A DNA stretch of 64,000 bases from Bradyrhizobium sp. AZCC 2176 (GCF_036924645.1 NZ_JAZHRX010000001.1:1426001-1490000), one strand, 5' to 3'. Shown: positions 17,130-27,911, numbered from the stretch's first letter. Numbers and translations are program-made. The notes: a model not told the origin generated them from the sequence alone.

Positions 17130-19337
17130 ATGGCATCCTATATCGGATCAGCGACATCCCGTGTCGACGGCAGGGCCAAAGTCACCGGCGAAGCCAGATA
17201 TGCCGGTGAGTTCAACGTCCCTGGCCTCGTCCATGGCTATGTCGTCGAGTCGACCATTGCGAAGGGGCGGATCCTGCGCATCGACACCAGCGCGGCGCTG
17301 GGCGTTGACGGCGTGATCGACGTGCTCACCCACCAGAACCGTCCGCCGATGGCCGACAGGGACGACGCCTACAAGGACGAAGTGGCGCCGGAAAAAGGTT
17401 CGCCCTATCGTCCCCTCTATGACGACAGGATCCATTTCAGCGGACAGCCGCTCGCGCTGGTGCTGGCCGAGGATTGGGAAACCGCGCGTGTCGCCGCTTC
17501 GCTGGTGCGGGTCGAATACCGCAAAGAGTCCCACGTGACCGATTTGCATGCGGACCGCGGCAATGCCTTTGCCATCGACAAGCCGGAGAAGCCGCGCGGC
17601 GATGCCGAAAAAGCATTTGCGTCCGCCGCCGTGCGCCACGTGGCCGAATATTTCATTCCGACCGAGCACCACAATCCCATGGAATTGTTCGCCTCGACCG
17701 CGATGTGGGACGATGGCCAGCTCACAGTGTACGACAAGACGCAGGGCGTGCAGAACGTGCAGCAATATCTCTGCGGCGTGTTCAAGATGAAGCCTGACGA
17801 GGTTCGCGTCATGTCGCCCTATATGGGCGGCGGCTTCGGCGCCGGCCTGCGCCCACAATATCAGGTCGTGCTGGCGGTATTGGGGGCGCGCGCGCTCAAG
17901 CGCCCGGTGCGCGTCATGCTGACCCGCGCGCAGATGTATGCGCTCGGCCACCGGCCGGCGACCATCGAACGCCTTGCGCTCGGCGCCAATGGCGGCGGCA
18001 CGCTCGACGCGATGAGCCATGAGGCCATCGCCGTGACCTCGCAGTTCGAGGAATTCGCGCGCAACGATACCGGCTGGGGCAATCTGCTTTACAAAAGTCC
18101 CAATGCGAAGTTCGAGCACAAGCTTATCAAGCTCGACGTGCCGACTTCCTGCGACATGCGGGCGCCTGGGGCTGCGACCGGCGTCTATGCGCTGGAATGC
18201 GCCATGGATGAACTCGCCGTCGCGCTCAAGACCGATCCGGTGCAGTTGCGGCTGCAATGTTATTCCGACCGTGACCAGGGCGGGGATATTCCCTATACCA
18301 GCAAGCAATTGCGCGAATGCTACCTGCAGGGCGCGGCGGCATTCGGCTGGGACCAGCGCAAAGCTGAACCGCGCTCAATGCGGGACGGCAGCGAACTGGT
18401 CGGTTGGGGCATGGCGTCAGGCGTATGGGAAGCGCTGCAGATGCCGGCCACGGTCCGCATCGTGTTGACAGCCAACGGGCACGCGGAAGTGGCGACCGCG
18501 GCATCCGATATCGGCACCGGGACTTACACGATCATGGCGCAGGTCGCGGCCGACATGCTCGGCCTGCCGATCGACAATATCAGCGTCAAACTCGGTGATT
18601 CGACGCTGCCGCAATGTCCGCTGGAGGGCGGTTCATGGATCGCGTCCTCGGTGTGCAATGCCATCGCAAATACCGCGCATGCGATTCGCGGCGACCTGCT
18701 GAAGTTTGCCAAGGCGATGAAGGATTCGCCGCTGGCGGGCGCCGGCGTGGACGACGTCGCGCTGGTGGACGGCAAGATCGTCAGCAAGCGTGATGCGAGC
18801 CGCGCGGTCTCGATCGCAAGCGCCATGCAGTCCGACAATGCCGATCGCATCACGCGCGAGGAAACCAACAAGGTGGCCGAAGACAAGTCTCACGCGCGCA
18901 ACGTCCACTCCGCGATCTTCGCGGAGGTCAAGGTGGACGAAGAACTCGGCGTTATCCGCGTGACCCGCGTGGTCAATGCGGTGGCTGCCGGCCGCATCCT
19001 CAACCTCAAGACCGCCCACAGCCAGGTCATGGGCGGCGTGGTCTGGGGCATCGGCATGGCGCTGCACGAGGAAACGCTGTTCGACCATCGCTTCGGGCGC
19101 GTCATGAACGCCAATATTGCCGAATACCACGTGCCCGTGAATGCCGACATACACGACATCAACGTCATCTTCGTCGAGGAGCCGGACGAGATCGTCAACC
19201 CGCTCGGCATCAAGGGCCTCGGCGAAATCGGCATTGTCGGTGTAGCGGCGGCGATCGCCAACGCGGTCTATCACGCGACGGGAAAGCGCGTGCGCGACCT
19301 GCCGATTACGCTGGACAAGGTGGTTCAGTTTAATTGA
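17130..19337 (+). CDS. Aldehyde oxidoreductase molybdenum subunit, PaoC-like
   Basis: Catalytic subunit (735 aa, PaoC is about 732) that oxidises an aldehyde to the acid at a Mo-pterin cytosine dinucleotide centre. Cofactor-binding landmarks: GGGFGAGLRPQYQVVLAVLG, DMRAPGAATGVYALECAMDE, ASDIGTGTYTIMAQVAADML, PLEGGSWIASSVCNAIA and the active-site Glu in IKGLGEIGIVG (about residue 699). The ATG at 17130 is preceded by GGTGAG; a GTG at 17121 overlapping the previous stop is an alternative start. The insertion chaperone (PaoD/XdhC type) is not next to it and is not in the window. Confidence 0.94.
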   Translation: MASYIGSATSRVDGRAKVTGEARYAGEFNVPGLVHGYVVESTIAKGRILRIDTSAALGVDGVIDVLTHQNRPPMADRDDAYKDEVAPEKGSPYRPLYDDRIHFSGQPLALVLAEDWETARVAASLVRVEYRKESHVTDLHADRGNAFAIDKPEKPRGDAEKAFASAAVRHVAEYFIPTEHHNPMELFASTAMWDDGQLTVYDKTQGVQNVQQYLCGVFKMKPDEVRVMSPYMGGGFGAGLRPQYQVVLAVLGARALKRPVRVMLTRAQMYALGHRPATIERLALGANGGGTLDAMSHEAIAVTSQFEEFARNDTGWGNLLYKSPNAKFEHKLIKLDVPTSCDMRAPGAATGVYALECAMDELAVALKTDPVQLRLQCYSDRDQGGDIPYTSKQLRECYLQGAAAFGWDQRKAEPRSMRDGSELVGWGMASGVWEALQMPATVRIVLTANGHAEVATAASDIGTGTYTIMAQVAADMLGLPIDNISVKLGDSTLPQCPLEGGSWIASSVCNAIANTAHAIRGDLLKFAKAMKDSPLAGAGVDDVALVDGKIVSKRDASRAVSIASAMQSDNADRITREETNKVAEDKSHARNVHSAIFAEVKVDEELGVIRVTRVVNAVAAGRILNLKTAHSQVMGGVVWGIGMALHEETLFDHRFGRVMNANIAEYHVPVNADIHDINVIFVEEPDEIVNPLGIKGLGEIGIVGVAAAIANAVYHATGKRVRDLPITLDKVVQFN

Positions 19338-19346
19338 GAGACCTTC

Positions 19347-20168
19347 TCAGACCCAAAACCTCGGTACGGCCGGCTCCAGCCTTCCACCAATCCGTACCGG
19401 CGCGACGCGCAGCGCGAGACCGGTGGCGTCATCGGTCTCGACCGCAACGCCGCTGAGCGTCGCAATGCCAGCCGCCGGTTCGAAGCGGCCCGACGGAATG
19501 CCGGTCGTGAAGCGGCGCAGCGGCTCTTCCTTTTGCATGCCGATGATGGAATCATAGTCGCCGGTCATGCCGGCATCGGTCATGTAGGCGGTGCCGCCGA
19601 TGAGGATCTGATGATCGGCGGTCGGCACATGGGTGTGGGTCCCGACGACGAGGCTGGCGCGGCCGTCGCAGAAGAAGCCGATGCCTTGTTTCTCGCTCGA
19701 CGCCTCGCCGTGGAAATCGACCACGATCGCATCCGCCGCCTCGCGCAGCGGACAGGCATCGAGTTCGCGGTTGAGCACGGCGAAGGGGTCGTCGAACGGC
19801 GTCATGAAGACGCGGCCGATGGCGTTGACGACAAGCGCGCGCTTGCCGTTCTTGGTATCGACCAGCGCAGCGCCTCGGCCCGGCGTACCCTTCGGAAAAT
19901 TGGCGGGGCGGACCAGCTTCGGCGCGCGCTCGATGAACACCAGCGCCTCGCGCTGGTCCCAGGCGTGATTGCCGAGCGTGATGGCATCTGCACCCGCATC
20001 GAGGAATTCCTGATAGATCACCTCGGTGATGCCAAAACCGCCGGCGGAATTCTCGCCATTGACGACGACGAGATCGAGAGCCCAGTCACGGACCATGCCG
20101 GGCAGATATTCCGCGATCGCGGTGCGGCCTGCCCGGCCGACCACGTCGCCCACGAAAAGAATACGCAA
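19347..20168 (-). CDS. YmdB-family metallophosphoesterase (TIGR00282)
   Basis: Binuclear-metal phosphodiesterase of 273 residues. The motifs LFVGDVVGRAGR, VNGENSAGGFGIT, LGNHAWD, VDFHGEASSEKQG and GTHTHVPTAD match the YmdB family, whose Bacillus member hydrolyses 2',3'-cyclic nucleotides and affects biofilm formation. It starts at ATG 20168, three bases beyond the end of the 5-formyl-THF cyclo-ligase gene, so the two are co-transcribed. It is convergent with paoC (9 bases apart). Confidence 0.92.
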   Translation of the reverse strand: MRILFVGDVVGRAGRTAIAEYLPGMVRDWALDLVVVNGENSAGGFGITEVIYQEFLDAGADAITLGNHAWDQREALVFIERAPKLVRPANFPKGTPGRGAALVDTKNGKRALVVNAIGRVFMTPFDDPFAVLNRELDACPLREAADAIVVDFHGEASSEKQGIGFFCDGRASLVVGTHTHVPTADHQILIGGTAYMTDAGMTGDYDSIIGMQKEEPLRRFTTGIPSGRFEPAAGIATLSGVAVETDDATGLALRVAPVRIGGRLEPAVPRFWV

Positions 20169-20171
20169 AGT

Positions 20172-20747
20172 TCAGCTCCGGAAATCGAACACTTTCTTTT
20201 CCGTTAGCACATAATCCAGCGCCACGTCGTGCGGCAGCGCGGGAACGGCTTTTATTTCCTGCAGCGAGAAGGCGCTGCCGACGGCCGTGATGGCCTTCAC
20301 TTTACGCAAATGGGCGAGCGTGAAGTCGTAATGGCCGGCGCCATAACCGATGCGGTGGCCCTCGCGGTCGAACGCCGCCAGCGGGATCAACATGACATCG
20401 GGAATGAGTTCTTCCGCCGCCGGCGACGGCTCGAGGATACCTAGCGGCCCCATCATCAGCCGGTCGTCGGGCGACCAGGCGCGGAACGCCAGCGATTTTC
20501 CGCGCGACAGAACCGCCGGCAGTGCCAGCTTCGCACCCTGCTCGGCGAGCTTGCGCATCAACGGCGCCGGATCGATCTCGCTGCGGATCGGCGAATAGCC
20601 TGACACCACCATGCCCGGCGGAATCGAAAACGGCAGGCCGCGCTGTGCCATGGCCTGCGCCGCGGCGGCGCGCTGTTCGTCGCTCAACGCGTCGCGCCTG
20701 GCCAGCGCGGCGGTGCGGAGGTCGGCTTTCGACAGGGTTGCGGTCAT
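20172..20747 (-). CDS. 5-formyltetrahydrofolate cyclo-ligase
   Basis: Enzyme of 191 residues that converts 5-formyl-THF to 5,10-methenyl-THF with ATP, salvaging folate. Conserved elements: SKADLRTAALARRDALSDEQ with its basic N-terminus, GYSPIRSEIDPAPLM (substrate), and the ATP-binding IGYGAGHYDFTLAHL. The ATG at 20747 gives the family-standard length; the longer frame upstream runs into a repeat. It lies downstream of the 6S RNA gene, the widely conserved ssrS-ygfA arrangement. Confidence 0.93.
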   Translation of the reverse strand: MTATLSKADLRTAALARRDALSDEQRAAAAQAMAQRGLPFSIPPGMVVSGYSPIRSEIDPAPLMRKLAEQGAKLALPAVLSRGKSLAFRAWSPDDRLMMGPLGILEPSPAAEELIPDVMLIPLAAFDREGHRIGYGAGHYDFTLAHLRKVKAITAVGSAFSLQEIKAVPALPHDVALDYVLTEKKVFDFRS

Positions 20748-20796
20748 GCGGGATCTTGTTCTGCCGTCGTCAGCAAGCACAGGATTTGGACGCAAT

Positions 20797-20885
20797 CGTA
20801 GCCCCGGATGGAGCGCAGCGAAATCCGGGGCCGTGTCGCAATCGAACAGCTTGTCCCGGATTGCTCTTCGCTCCATCCGGCTACG
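20797..20885. repeat. Palindromic intergenic repeat, family C
   Basis: Inverted pair: CGTAGCCCCGGATGGAGCGC at the left and its near complement, ending GCTCCATCCGGCTACG, at the right; each half also folds on itself (CCGGAT...ATCCGGGG). It differs in sequence from families A and B. It sits between the 6S RNA and the cyclo-ligase gene. Confidence 0.75.
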
Positions 20886-20950
20886 CTGGGCACGCCGCGC
20901 AGGCGGCAATGCACCGAAGAACTTTGGAAACACCCCACCAACGAATCAAA

Positions 20951-21114
20951 GTGCGAAGCCGCGAACGCCGTTGAAGCACTCGATCCCGGAGTTCCCTACG
21001 AAAGTAGGTGGGCACCATATGTCCGGATCCACGGACCCGGCCAGGGACAGTTCCCTAAAGGATCGATAAGGCCCCGGGGATATATGGCTCCTGACGCACG
21101 ACGCAGCTTCGCAA
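20951..21114 (-). ncRNA. ssrS: 6S RNA
   Basis: About 164-nt RNA predicted to mimic an open promoter and hold sigma-70 RNA polymerase in stationary phase. On the minus strand the 5' arm GCGAAGCTGCG (21112-21102) pairs with the 3' arm CGCGGCTTCGC (20963-20953) with one G-U pair, closing a long imperfect hairpin. The interior carries CCCCGGGGCC and GGGTCCGTGGATCC elements flanking an unpaired centre. A TACATT (21125-21120) lies at the right distance upstream for a start near 21113. The position between zapA and the cyclo-ligase gene is the classic 6S RNA location. Exact ends are estimates. Confidence 0.75.
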
Positions 21115-21166
21115 GGCACAATGTAGGGGCTACGAACCGAATCCGCCAGCGCTAACGTTCGCCTCT

Positions 21167-21550
21167 TCACCCGATCGCGACGCCGCTGCCGATGGTGCGG
21201 TTCAGCATCTGCGTGGTCTTTTCGATGCGGTCGGCCGCGGCGTTGAGTGCGTTGGCGACCGCGACCTGGGTGGCCTTGGCGCGGTCGGCGGCGGCGACGC
21301 GAACGTTGCGCAGGGTTTCGAGTTCGCCCTCCAGCGCGCGGATGCGCGCGTTGGAGTCGAGCAATTCATCGCACACGGTGAGCGCGGCCATCACCGTCAG
21401 CCGCGCATCGCCGATTTCGCCGAACTTGCCGCGCAATTCTCCGACCCGCGTTTCAAGGCTCTCGGCGAGCTTTAAGAGCCGCACTTCCTGCCCTTCCTCG
21501 CAGGCCATGCGGTACTGCCGGCCATTGATGGTGACGTTGATGTGGCTCAT
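21167..21550 (-). CDS. zapA: Cell division protein ZapA
   Basis: Z-ring-associated protein of 127 residues that bundles FtsZ filaments. The N-terminal globular part is typical (MSHINVTINGRQYRMACEEG, LKLAESLETRVGELRGKFGE, RLTVMAALTVCDELLDS), followed by a coiled coil to the end. Its ATG overlaps the stop of the DUF4164 gene. It leads into the 6S RNA and folate gene downstream, a conserved synteny. Confidence 0.93.
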   Translation of the reverse strand: MSHINVTINGRQYRMACEEGQEVRLLKLAESLETRVGELRGKFGEIGDARLTVMAALTVCDELLDSNARIRALEGELETLRNVRVAAADRAKATQVAVANALNAAADRIEKTTQMLNRTIGSGVAIG

Positions 21551-21867
21551 TCATCCTCTCCGGCATCGAGCACCGCGCGGATGGTGCCGATCGCGACATC
21601 CAGTTTTTCAGCGATCTCGCGGTTGGTGCGCTCCAGCCGCCGCGTCTTCACCAGCGAGCCGTCGAGCTCGTCGGCGAGCCGCGAGCGATCGGCGCCGAGC
21701 GCCTGGATCCGGCTCGCCAGTTCGTTCTCGTCGCGGTCGGCGTCGCGCCGCCGCTCGGCCGCGGCCTCGAGCGCATCGAGCGCCATCATCAGGCGCCGCG
21801 TCGCGACCTCGATATCGGCATAGACCGGCTCGGCATTGCCGGCCCCGTTAGCGTTACGATCGCCCAT
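21547..21867 (-). CDS. DUF4164 coiled-coil protein
   Basis: Small (106 aa) charged protein, almost entirely coiled coil (MMALDALEAAAERRRDADRD, then ELASRIQALGADRSRLADEL, then LERTNREIAEKLDVAIGTIR). It matches DUF4164, a family regularly encoded immediately upstream of zapA in Rhizobiales, suggesting a division-linked partner role that has not been shown. The ATG at 21867 opens the recognisable sequence; upstream in-frame codons have no family match. The stop overlaps zapA by 4 bases. Confidence 0.8.
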   Translation of the reverse strand: MGDRNANGAGNAEPVYADIEVATRRLMMALDALEAAAERRRDADRDENELASRIQALGADRSRLADELDGSLVKTRRLERTNREIAEKLDVAIGTIRAVLDAGEDE

Positions 21868-22154
21868 GAGAGACAGCGCGCACCTTCGCGTAGGCCCGCC
21901 GCACGGCAGCAAAATCCGCGGTTCGGCAAGCGGTTAGAGCACGAAATTTACGTGGCAAGCGAGGGAAGCGCAACGCCGACGCGAAGCTATGCACTGCTAA
22001 GCAACTTTTCGGACCGGAAGCGCGTTTCCCCGCCTTGGACTCCCGGGGATTGTGGTGCTATCCAGCCCCGACTTTCCCTTAAGCCACGCCCGTATTGCGG
22101 CCTCGCCCGGTACGTACCCACAACGAAGCACCTCATTTCAGGCGGATTTTCATC

Positions 22155-24140
22155 ATGACGCAAGTCGATCATACCCGTATGGCCAATGCGATTCGCGGGC
22201 TTGCCATGGATGCCGTCGAAAAGGCGAAATCCGGCCATCCCGGCTTGCCGATGGGCACCGCCGACATCGCGACCGTGCTGTTCACACAGTTCCTCAAATT
22301 CGACGCGACAGCTCCGGCCTGGCCGGACCGCGACCGTTTCGTGCTCTCGGCCGGCCACGGCTCGATGCTGCTCTATGCCTTGCTGTACCTCACCGGCAAC
22401 AAGGACATGACGCTCGACCAGATCAAGAATTTCCGTCAGCTCGGCTCCAAGACGCCGGGCCATCCGGAGAACTTCGAGACCAGCGGCGTCGAGACTACCA
22501 CCGGCCCGCTCGGCCAGGGCATCGCCGCATCGGTCGGCATGGCGCTGGCGGAGAAGATGCTGGCCGCCGAGTTCGGCAAGAAGGTGGTCGGGCATCACAC
22601 GTACGTGCTCGCCTCCGACGGCGACCTGATGGAAGGCGTATCGCAGGAAGCGATCGCGATGGCCGGCCACTGGAAGCTGAACAAGCTGATCGTGCTGTAT
22701 GACGACAACGGCATTTCGATCGATGGCCCGACCTCGCTCGCCGATTCGGTCGACCAGGTGAAGCGATTCAAGTCCGCGGGCTGGGCGGCCGAGCTGATCG
22801 ACGGCCAGGATCCGAAGGCGATTGCAGCCGCGATTGCCCGCGCGCAAAAATCCAACAAGCCCTCGCTGATCGCCTGCAAGACCACCATCGGCTACGGCGC
22901 GCCGACGCGGGCCGGCACGGCGAAGGCCCATGGCGAGGCGCTCGGCGCCGACGAACTCAAGGGCGCCAAGGAAAAGCTCGGCATCTCGCTCGAAGCCTTC
23001 TCGGTGCCTGACGATGTGCTGAAGGCGTGGCGTGCCGCAGGCAGCCGTGGCGCTGCCGCGCGCCAGGAGTGGGAAAGCCTTTTCGCCGAACTCGGCCCCC
23101 GCAAGCGCGCCGAGTTCGAGCGGCGGATGCGGCACGAACGGCCCGCCGCGCTTTCGAAGGCGCTGCGCGCCCACAAGAAGGCGCTGCTGGAATCGCCGCA
23201 GAATGTGGCCACGCGGAAATCGTCCGAATCCGCCATCGAGGCGATCGCGGCAGCGATGCCGATGGAATTCCTCGCCGGCTCCGCCGACCTCACCGGCTCC
23301 AACAACAACAAGGCCAAATCAGCAGTGGCGTTCTCGGCCAAGACGCCGAAGGGCCGCTTCATCCATTACGGCATCCGCGAGCACGGCATGGCGGCGGCCA
23401 TGAACGGCATCTTCCTGCATGGCGGTTTTGCGCCGAACGGCGCGACGTTCCTGGTGTTCACCGACTACGCGCGGCCGGCGATGCGGCTCGCCGCGCTGAT
23501 GGGCGCCGGCGTCGTCTATGTGATGACCCATGATTCGATCGGGCTTGGCGAAGACGGCCCGACACACCAGCCGGTCGAACATCTCGCGGCGCTGCGCGCG
23601 ATTCCCAACATGCGCGTGTTTCGGCCCTGCGACGCCGTCGAGGTAGCCGAATGCTGGGAACTGGCGCTCAATCGGATCGACGGTCCGACGGTGCTGGCAC
23701 TGACCCGCCAGAACCTGCCGCAACTCCGCACCTCAGCCCCGAACGACAATCCGTGCGCGCATGGCGCCTATGAGCTGGTCGCGGCACAGGGCGACGCCAA
23801 AGTATCGCTGTTCGCCTCGGGCTCGGAGGTCGAGGTCGCGGTGGCGGCCCAGAAGCAACTGGCGGAACGCGGCATCGCGTCGCGGGTGGTCTCGGTGCCC
23901 TCGCTCGAACTGCTGCTGGACCAACCGGCGGACCGGCAGAAGGCGATCATCGGCAATGCGCCGATCAGACTGGCCATCGAGGCCGGGGTACGCTGGGGCT
24001 GGGACGCCGTGATCGGCCAGGACGGTGAATTCATCGGGATGCACGGTTTCGGTGCCAGCGCGCCGGCCAAGGACCTTTTCAAGCACTTCGGAATTACCGC
24101 CGAGGCTGCGGTTAACGCTGTGCTGAAGCGGTTGGGGTGA
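22155..24140 (+). CDS. tkt: Transketolase
   Basis: Thiamine-diphosphate enzyme of 661 residues moving two-carbon ketol units in the pentose phosphate pathway. ThDP and substrate motifs in order: [51 protein letters not shown], the ThDP/Mg motif [20 protein letters not shown], and in the second half [18 protein letters not shown] and [15 protein letters not shown]. The ATG at 22155 gives the standard N-terminus ([20 protein letters not shown]). It heads the carbon-metabolism cluster tkt-gap-pgk-fba. Confidence 0.97.
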   Translation: MTQVDHTRMANAIRGLAMDAVEKAKSGHPGLPMGTADIATVLFTQFLKFDATAPAWPDRDRFVLSAGHGSMLLYALLYLTGNKDMTLDQIKNFRQLGSKTPGHPENFETSGVETTTGPLGQGIAASVGMALAEKMLAAEFGKKVVGHHTYVLASDGDLMEGVSQEAIAMAGHWKLNKLIVLYDDNGISIDGPTSLADSVDQVKRFKSAGWAAELIDGQDPKAIAAAIARAQKSNKPSLIACKTTIGYGAPTRAGTAKAHGEALGADELKGAKEKLGISLEAFSVPDDVLKAWRAAGSRGAAARQEWESLFAELGPRKRAEFERRMRHERPAALSKALRAHKKALLESPQNVATRKSSESAIEAIAAAMPMEFLAGSADLTGSNNNKAKSAVAFSAKTPKGRFIHYGIREHGMAAAMNGIFLHGGFAPNGATFLVFTDYARPAMRLAALMGAGVVYVMTHDSIGLGEDGPTHQPVEHLAALRAIPNMRVFRPCDAVEVAECWELALNRIDGPTVLALTRQNLPQLRTSAPNDNPCAHGAYELVAAQGDAKVSLFASGSEVEVAVAAQKQLAERGIASRVVSVPSLELLLDQPADRQKAIIGNAPIRLAIEAGVRWGWDAVIGQDGEFIGMHGFGASAPAKDLFKHFGITAEAAVNAVLKRLG

Positions 24141-24279
24141 CGGTTGAGGTTCGGGGAAAAAAGGACTACCTAGACCCCATCTTGACCGTTCCCGCCCGGC
24201 CGAACCGGGCGTTCCGCCGTAAGCACCTCCGTGGAACGTCTCCGCGGGGCCGGCACCGGCTATTAGAGGAGAAACGAGC

Positions 24280-25287
24280 ATGGCAATCCGCGTCGGGATC
24301 AACGGATTTGGCCGCATCGGCCGCAATATCTTGCGCGCCATCGCCGAATCCGGCCGCAACGATATCGAGGTGGTCGGGATCAACGATCTCGGCCCGGTCG
24401 AGACCAATGCCCACCTGCTGCGCTTCGATTCCGTGCATGGCCGCTTCCCCGGCACGGTGACCGTCGATGGCGACTCACTCAGCCTCGGCAATGGCAAGAT
24501 CAAGGTCTCCGCCGAGCGCGATCCCTCCAAGCTGCCCTGGAAGGCCCTCGGCGTCGATATCGCGCTGGAATGCACCGGCATCTTCACCGCCAAGGACAAG
24601 GCTTCCGCGCATCTGACCGCCGGCGCCAAGCGCGTGCTGGTCTCGGCGCCCGCCGACAACGCCGACGCCACCATCGTGTTCGGCGTCAACCATGACACCC
24701 TGACCAAGGATCACCTGATCGTTTCCAACGGCTCCTGCACCACCAACTGCCTCGCGCCCGTTGCCAAGGTGCTGAATGACACGGTGGGCATCGAGACCGG
24801 CTTCATGACCACGATCCACGCCTATACCGGCGACCAGCCCACCCTCGACACGCTGCACAAGGATCTCTACCGCGGCCGCGCGGCGGCGATGTCGATGATC
24901 CCGACCTCCACGGGTGCTGCCAAGGCGATCGGCCTCGTGCTGCCGGAACTAAAGGGCAAGCTCGACGGCGTCGCGATCCGCGTGCCGACCCCGAACGTCT
25001 CGGTCGTCGATCTCAAGATCGTCGCCAAGCGCGAGACCGACGTCAAGGAAATCAACGCGGCGATGAAGCGCGCCTCCGAGCAGCAGCTCAAGGGCATCCT
25101 CGGCTACACCACAGCGCCCAACGTCTCGATCGACTTCAACCACGATCCGCACTCGTCGACGTTCCACGAGGACCAGACCAAGGTGCAGAACGGCACGCTG
25201 GTGCGCGTGATGTCCTGGTACGACAATGAATGGGGTTTCTCCAACCGCATGGCCGACACCGCCGTCGCGATGGGGAAGCTGCTGTAA
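24280..25287 (+). CDS. gap: Glyceraldehyde-3-phosphate dehydrogenase
   Basis: Tetrameric NAD(P)-linked enzyme of 335 residues converting glyceraldehyde-3-phosphate to 1,3-bisphosphoglycerate. The Rossmann loop is [15 protein letters not shown], the catalytic Cys is in [13 protein letters not shown], and the phosphate-binding segments are [14 protein letters not shown] and [19 protein letters not shown] lies 8 bases before the ATG. A GC-rich 7-bp hairpin (24193-24211) stands between tkt and gap without a T run, so it may be attenuating rather than terminating. Confidence 0.97.
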   Translation: MAIRVGINGFGRIGRNILRAIAESGRNDIEVVGINDLGPVETNAHLLRFDSVHGRFPGTVTVDGDSLSLGNGKIKVSAERDPSKLPWKALGVDIALECTGIFTAKDKASAHLTAGAKRVLVSAPADNADATIVFGVNHDTLTKDHLIVSNGSCTTNCLAPVAKVLNDTVGIETGFMTTIHAYTGDQPTLDTLHKDLYRGRAAAMSMIPTSTGAAKAIGLVLPELKGKLDGVAIRVPTPNVSVVDLKIVAKRETDVKEINAAMKRASEQQLKGILGYTTAPNVSIDFNHDPHSSTFHEDQTKVQNGTLVRVMSWYDNEWGFSNRMADTAVAMGKLL

Positions 25288-25333
25288 GTCATTTTTCGGA
25301 ATGCCGTGCCGGGCATTCTTGTCTTGTTGAACC

Positions 25334-25434
25334 GTCATTCCGGGATGGTCCGAAGGACCAGACCCGGAATCTCGAGATTCCCCGATGTGCAATCGCACAT
25401 CGTAGTTCGATGCTTCGCATCGCCCCGGAATGAC
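25334..25434. repeat. Palindromic intergenic repeat, family B
   Basis: Outer arms GTCATTCCGGG (25334) and CCCCGGAATGAC (ending 25434) enclose an inner palindrome CCCGGAATCTCGAGATTCCC. A related copy, with identical outer arms and the same CCGGAATCTCGAGATTCCGG core, occurs at 50835. It separates gap and pgk. Confidence 0.85.
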
Positions 25435-25456
25435 CGCCGAGAGTCCGAGTCCGCCA

Positions 25457-26653
25457 ATGCCGAAAACATTCCGCACCCTCGATGACGTCGACGTAAAGGG
25501 CAAGCGCGTGCTGCTGCGCGTTGACCTCAACGTGCCGATGGAGAACGGCCGCGTTTCCGACGCGACACGGCTCGAGCGTGTCGTACCGACCATCAGCGAA
25601 ATTTCCGACAAGGGCGGCAAGGTCGTCCTGCTCGCCCATTTCGGAAGGCCGAAGGGACGCGACGACAAGGATTCGCTCAAACCCGTCGCGGCGGCGCTCG
25701 GGCGGGTCATCAAGAAACCGGTCGCCTTCGCCGAGGACTGCATCGGGGAAGCCGCGGCCAAGGCCGTGGCTGCGATGAAGGACGGCGACATTCTCTGCCT
25801 GGAGAACACCCGCTTCCATAAAGAGGAAGAGAAGAACGATCCGGCGTTTGTAGCCGAACTGGCCAAGCTCGGCGACATCTGGGTCAACGACGCCTTCTCG
25901 GCCGCGCACCGCGCGCATGCCTCGACCGAAGGCCTCGGCCACAAGCTGCCCGCCTATGCCGGCCGCACCATGCAGGCCGAGCTCGACGCGCTTGGCAAGG
26001 CGCTGGAAGCACCGACCAAGCCTGTGATCGCGATCATCGGTGGTGCCAAGGTATCGACCAAGATCGATCTTTTGGAAAACCTCGTGACAAAAGTCGACGC
26101 GCTGGTCATCGGCGGCGGCATGGCCAACACCTTCCTGCAGGCGCAGGGCGTCGGCGTCGGCAAGTCGCTGGCGGAGAAGGATCTCGCGGCGACCGCGCTG
26201 CGCATCATCGAAAAGGCCAGTGCCGCGAACTGCGCCATCATCCTGCCGGTCGACGCCGTGGTCGCCTATCACTTTGCCGCCAACTCGCCGTCGCATGCCT
26301 ATGGGCTCGACGCCATTCCACCCGACGGCATGATCCTCGACGTCGGGCCGCAATCGACCGCGCGGATTCACGCCGCGATCGACGACGCCAAGACGCTGGT
26401 CTGGAACGGCCCGCTCGGCGCGTTCGAATTGACGCCGTTCGACCGTGGCACCATGGTGGCGGCGAGGCATGCGGCAGAGCGGACCAAGGCGAAGAAACTG
26501 ATCTCTGTCGCCGGCGGCGGCGACACCGTCGCCGCGCTGAACCAAGCCGGCGTATCAGGCGATTTTTCCTATGTGTCGACTGCGGGCGGCGCGTTTCTCG
26601 AATGGATGGAAGGCAAACCGCTGCCCGGCGTGGAAGTTCTGAAACTGCGTTAG
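25457..26653 (+). CDS. pgk: Phosphoglycerate kinase
   Basis: Monomeric enzyme of 398 residues catalysing 1,3-bisphosphoglycerate + ADP to 3-phosphoglycerate + ATP. Seen: [20 protein letters not shown] (substrate), [47 protein letters not shown], the nucleotide region [17 protein letters not shown] and the C-terminal [12 protein letters not shown]. The ATG at 25457 is taken since the in-frame ATG at 25430 lies inside the family B repeat. Confidence 0.97.
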   Translation: MPKTFRTLDDVDVKGKRVLLRVDLNVPMENGRVSDATRLERVVPTISEISDKGGKVVLLAHFGRPKGRDDKDSLKPVAAALGRVIKKPVAFAEDCIGEAAAKAVAAMKDGDILCLENTRFHKEEEKNDPAFVAELAKLGDIWVNDAFSAAHRAHASTEGLGHKLPAYAGRTMQAELDALGKALEAPTKPVIAIIGGAKVSTKIDLLENLVTKVDALVIGGGMANTFLQAQGVGVGKSLAEKDLAATALRIIEKASAANCAIILPVDAVVAYHFAANSPSHAYGLDAIPPDGMILDVGPQSTARIHAAIDDAKTLVWNGPLGAFELTPFDRGTMVAARHAAERTKAKKLISVAGGGDTVAALNQAGVSGDFSYVSTAGGAFLEWMEGKPLPGVEVLKLR

Positions 26654-26705
26654 ACGACGACTTAATGGAGCGCCAAAGGCGCGCGGCAAATACAGGAGAA
26701 TTTGA

Positions 26706-27773
26706 ATGGCTCGCATTACCTTGCGCCAACTGCTCGATCATGCGGCAGAGCACGATTACGGGGTGCCGGCGTTCAACATCAACAACATGGAGCAGGCGCT
26801 GGCCATCATGGAGGCCGCCTCCTCGCTCGACGCCCCCGTCATCATCCAGGCCTCTCGCGGCGCGCGCTCCTATGCCAATGACGTCATGCTCAGGCACATG
26901 ATGGACGCCGTCACCGAAATCTATCCCCAGATCCCGGTCTGCGTGCATCTCGACCACGGCAACGAACCTGCCACCTGCATGACCGCGATCCAGGCCGGCT
27001 TCACCTCCGTGATGATGGACGGCTCGCTGAAGGCCGACGGCAAGACCCCCGGCGACTGGGATTACAATGTCGGCGTGACCAAGACCGTCACCGACATGGC
27101 CCATCTCGGCGGCATCTCCGTGGAAGGCGAGCTCGGCGTGCTCGGTTCGCTCGAGACCGGCATGGGCGACAAGGAAGACGGGCATGGCGCCGAAGGAAAA
27201 CTCTCTCACGACCAACTGCTGACCAATCCTGACGAAGCCGTGAAGTTCGTGAAAGAGACAAAAGTCGACGCGCTGGCGATCGCAATGGGCACCTCGCACG
27301 GCGCCTACAAGTTCACGCGCAAGCCGGACGGCGACATCCTCGCCATGAACGTGATCGAGGAGATCCACCGCAAGCTGCCGAACACGCATCTGGTGATGCA
27401 CGGCTCGTCCTCGGTGCCGCAGGACCTGCAGGAGATCATCAACGCCAATGGCGGCAAGATGAAGCCGACCTGGGGCGTGCCGGTGTCCGAAATTCAGCGC
27501 GGCATCAAGAACGGCGTGCGCAAGATCAACATCGACACCGACAACCGCATGGCGATGACCGGGCAGATCCGCAAAGTCTTCAAAGACAATCCGGAAGAGT
27601 TCGATCCGCGCAAATACCTCAAGCCCGCGATGGAAGCGATGGCCAAGCTGTGCAAGCAGCGGCTGCAGGAATTCAATACCGCAGGCCAGGCCAGCAAGAT
27701 CAAGAAGGTGCTGACGACGGCCGAAATGGCCAGGCGCTATACCAGGGGTGAACTGGACCCCAAGGTCGCCTGA
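26706..27773 (+). CDS. Fructose-bisphosphate aldolase, class II
   Basis: Zinc-dependent aldolase of 355 residues cleaving fructose-1,6-bisphosphate (and, in relatives, sedoheptulose-bisphosphate). The zinc ligands and catalytic Asp are in [17 protein letters not shown], with further metal residues in [12 protein letters not shown] and [14 protein letters not shown]; the phosphate site is [14 protein letters not shown]. The long form with [10 protein letters not shown] insert resembles the CbbA/class IIB type. ACAGGAGAA lies about 5 bases before the ATG. A class I aldolase gene follows at once. Confidence 0.95.
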   Translation: MARITLRQLLDHAAEHDYGVPAFNINNMEQALAIMEAASSLDAPVIIQASRGARSYANDVMLRHMMDAVTEIYPQIPVCVHLDHGNEPATCMTAIQAGFTSVMMDGSLKADGKTPGDWDYNVGVTKTVTDMAHLGGISVEGELGVLGSLETGMGDKEDGHGAEGKLSHDQLLTNPDEAVKFVKETKVDALAIAMGTSHGAYKFTRKPDGDILAMNVIEEIHRKLPNTHLVMHGSSSVPQDLQEIINANGGKMKPTWGVPVSEIQRGIKNGVRKINIDTDNRMAMTGQIRKVFKDNPEEFDPRKYLKPAMEAMAKLCKQRLQEFNTAGQASKIKKVLTTAEMARRYTRGELDPKVA

Positions 27774-27911
27774 CAAGGTCGCCTGACAAAGATCGCCTGA
27801 GCAGGCCGCCGCCTCGCAAACACCCCCGGTGCGACGAACGTTTTCTAGGCAATTGCCCGAGAACCGCCTATTTTGGTGCGCAAGGGCATGATGTTTTCGG
27901 AGAACGTTCCC

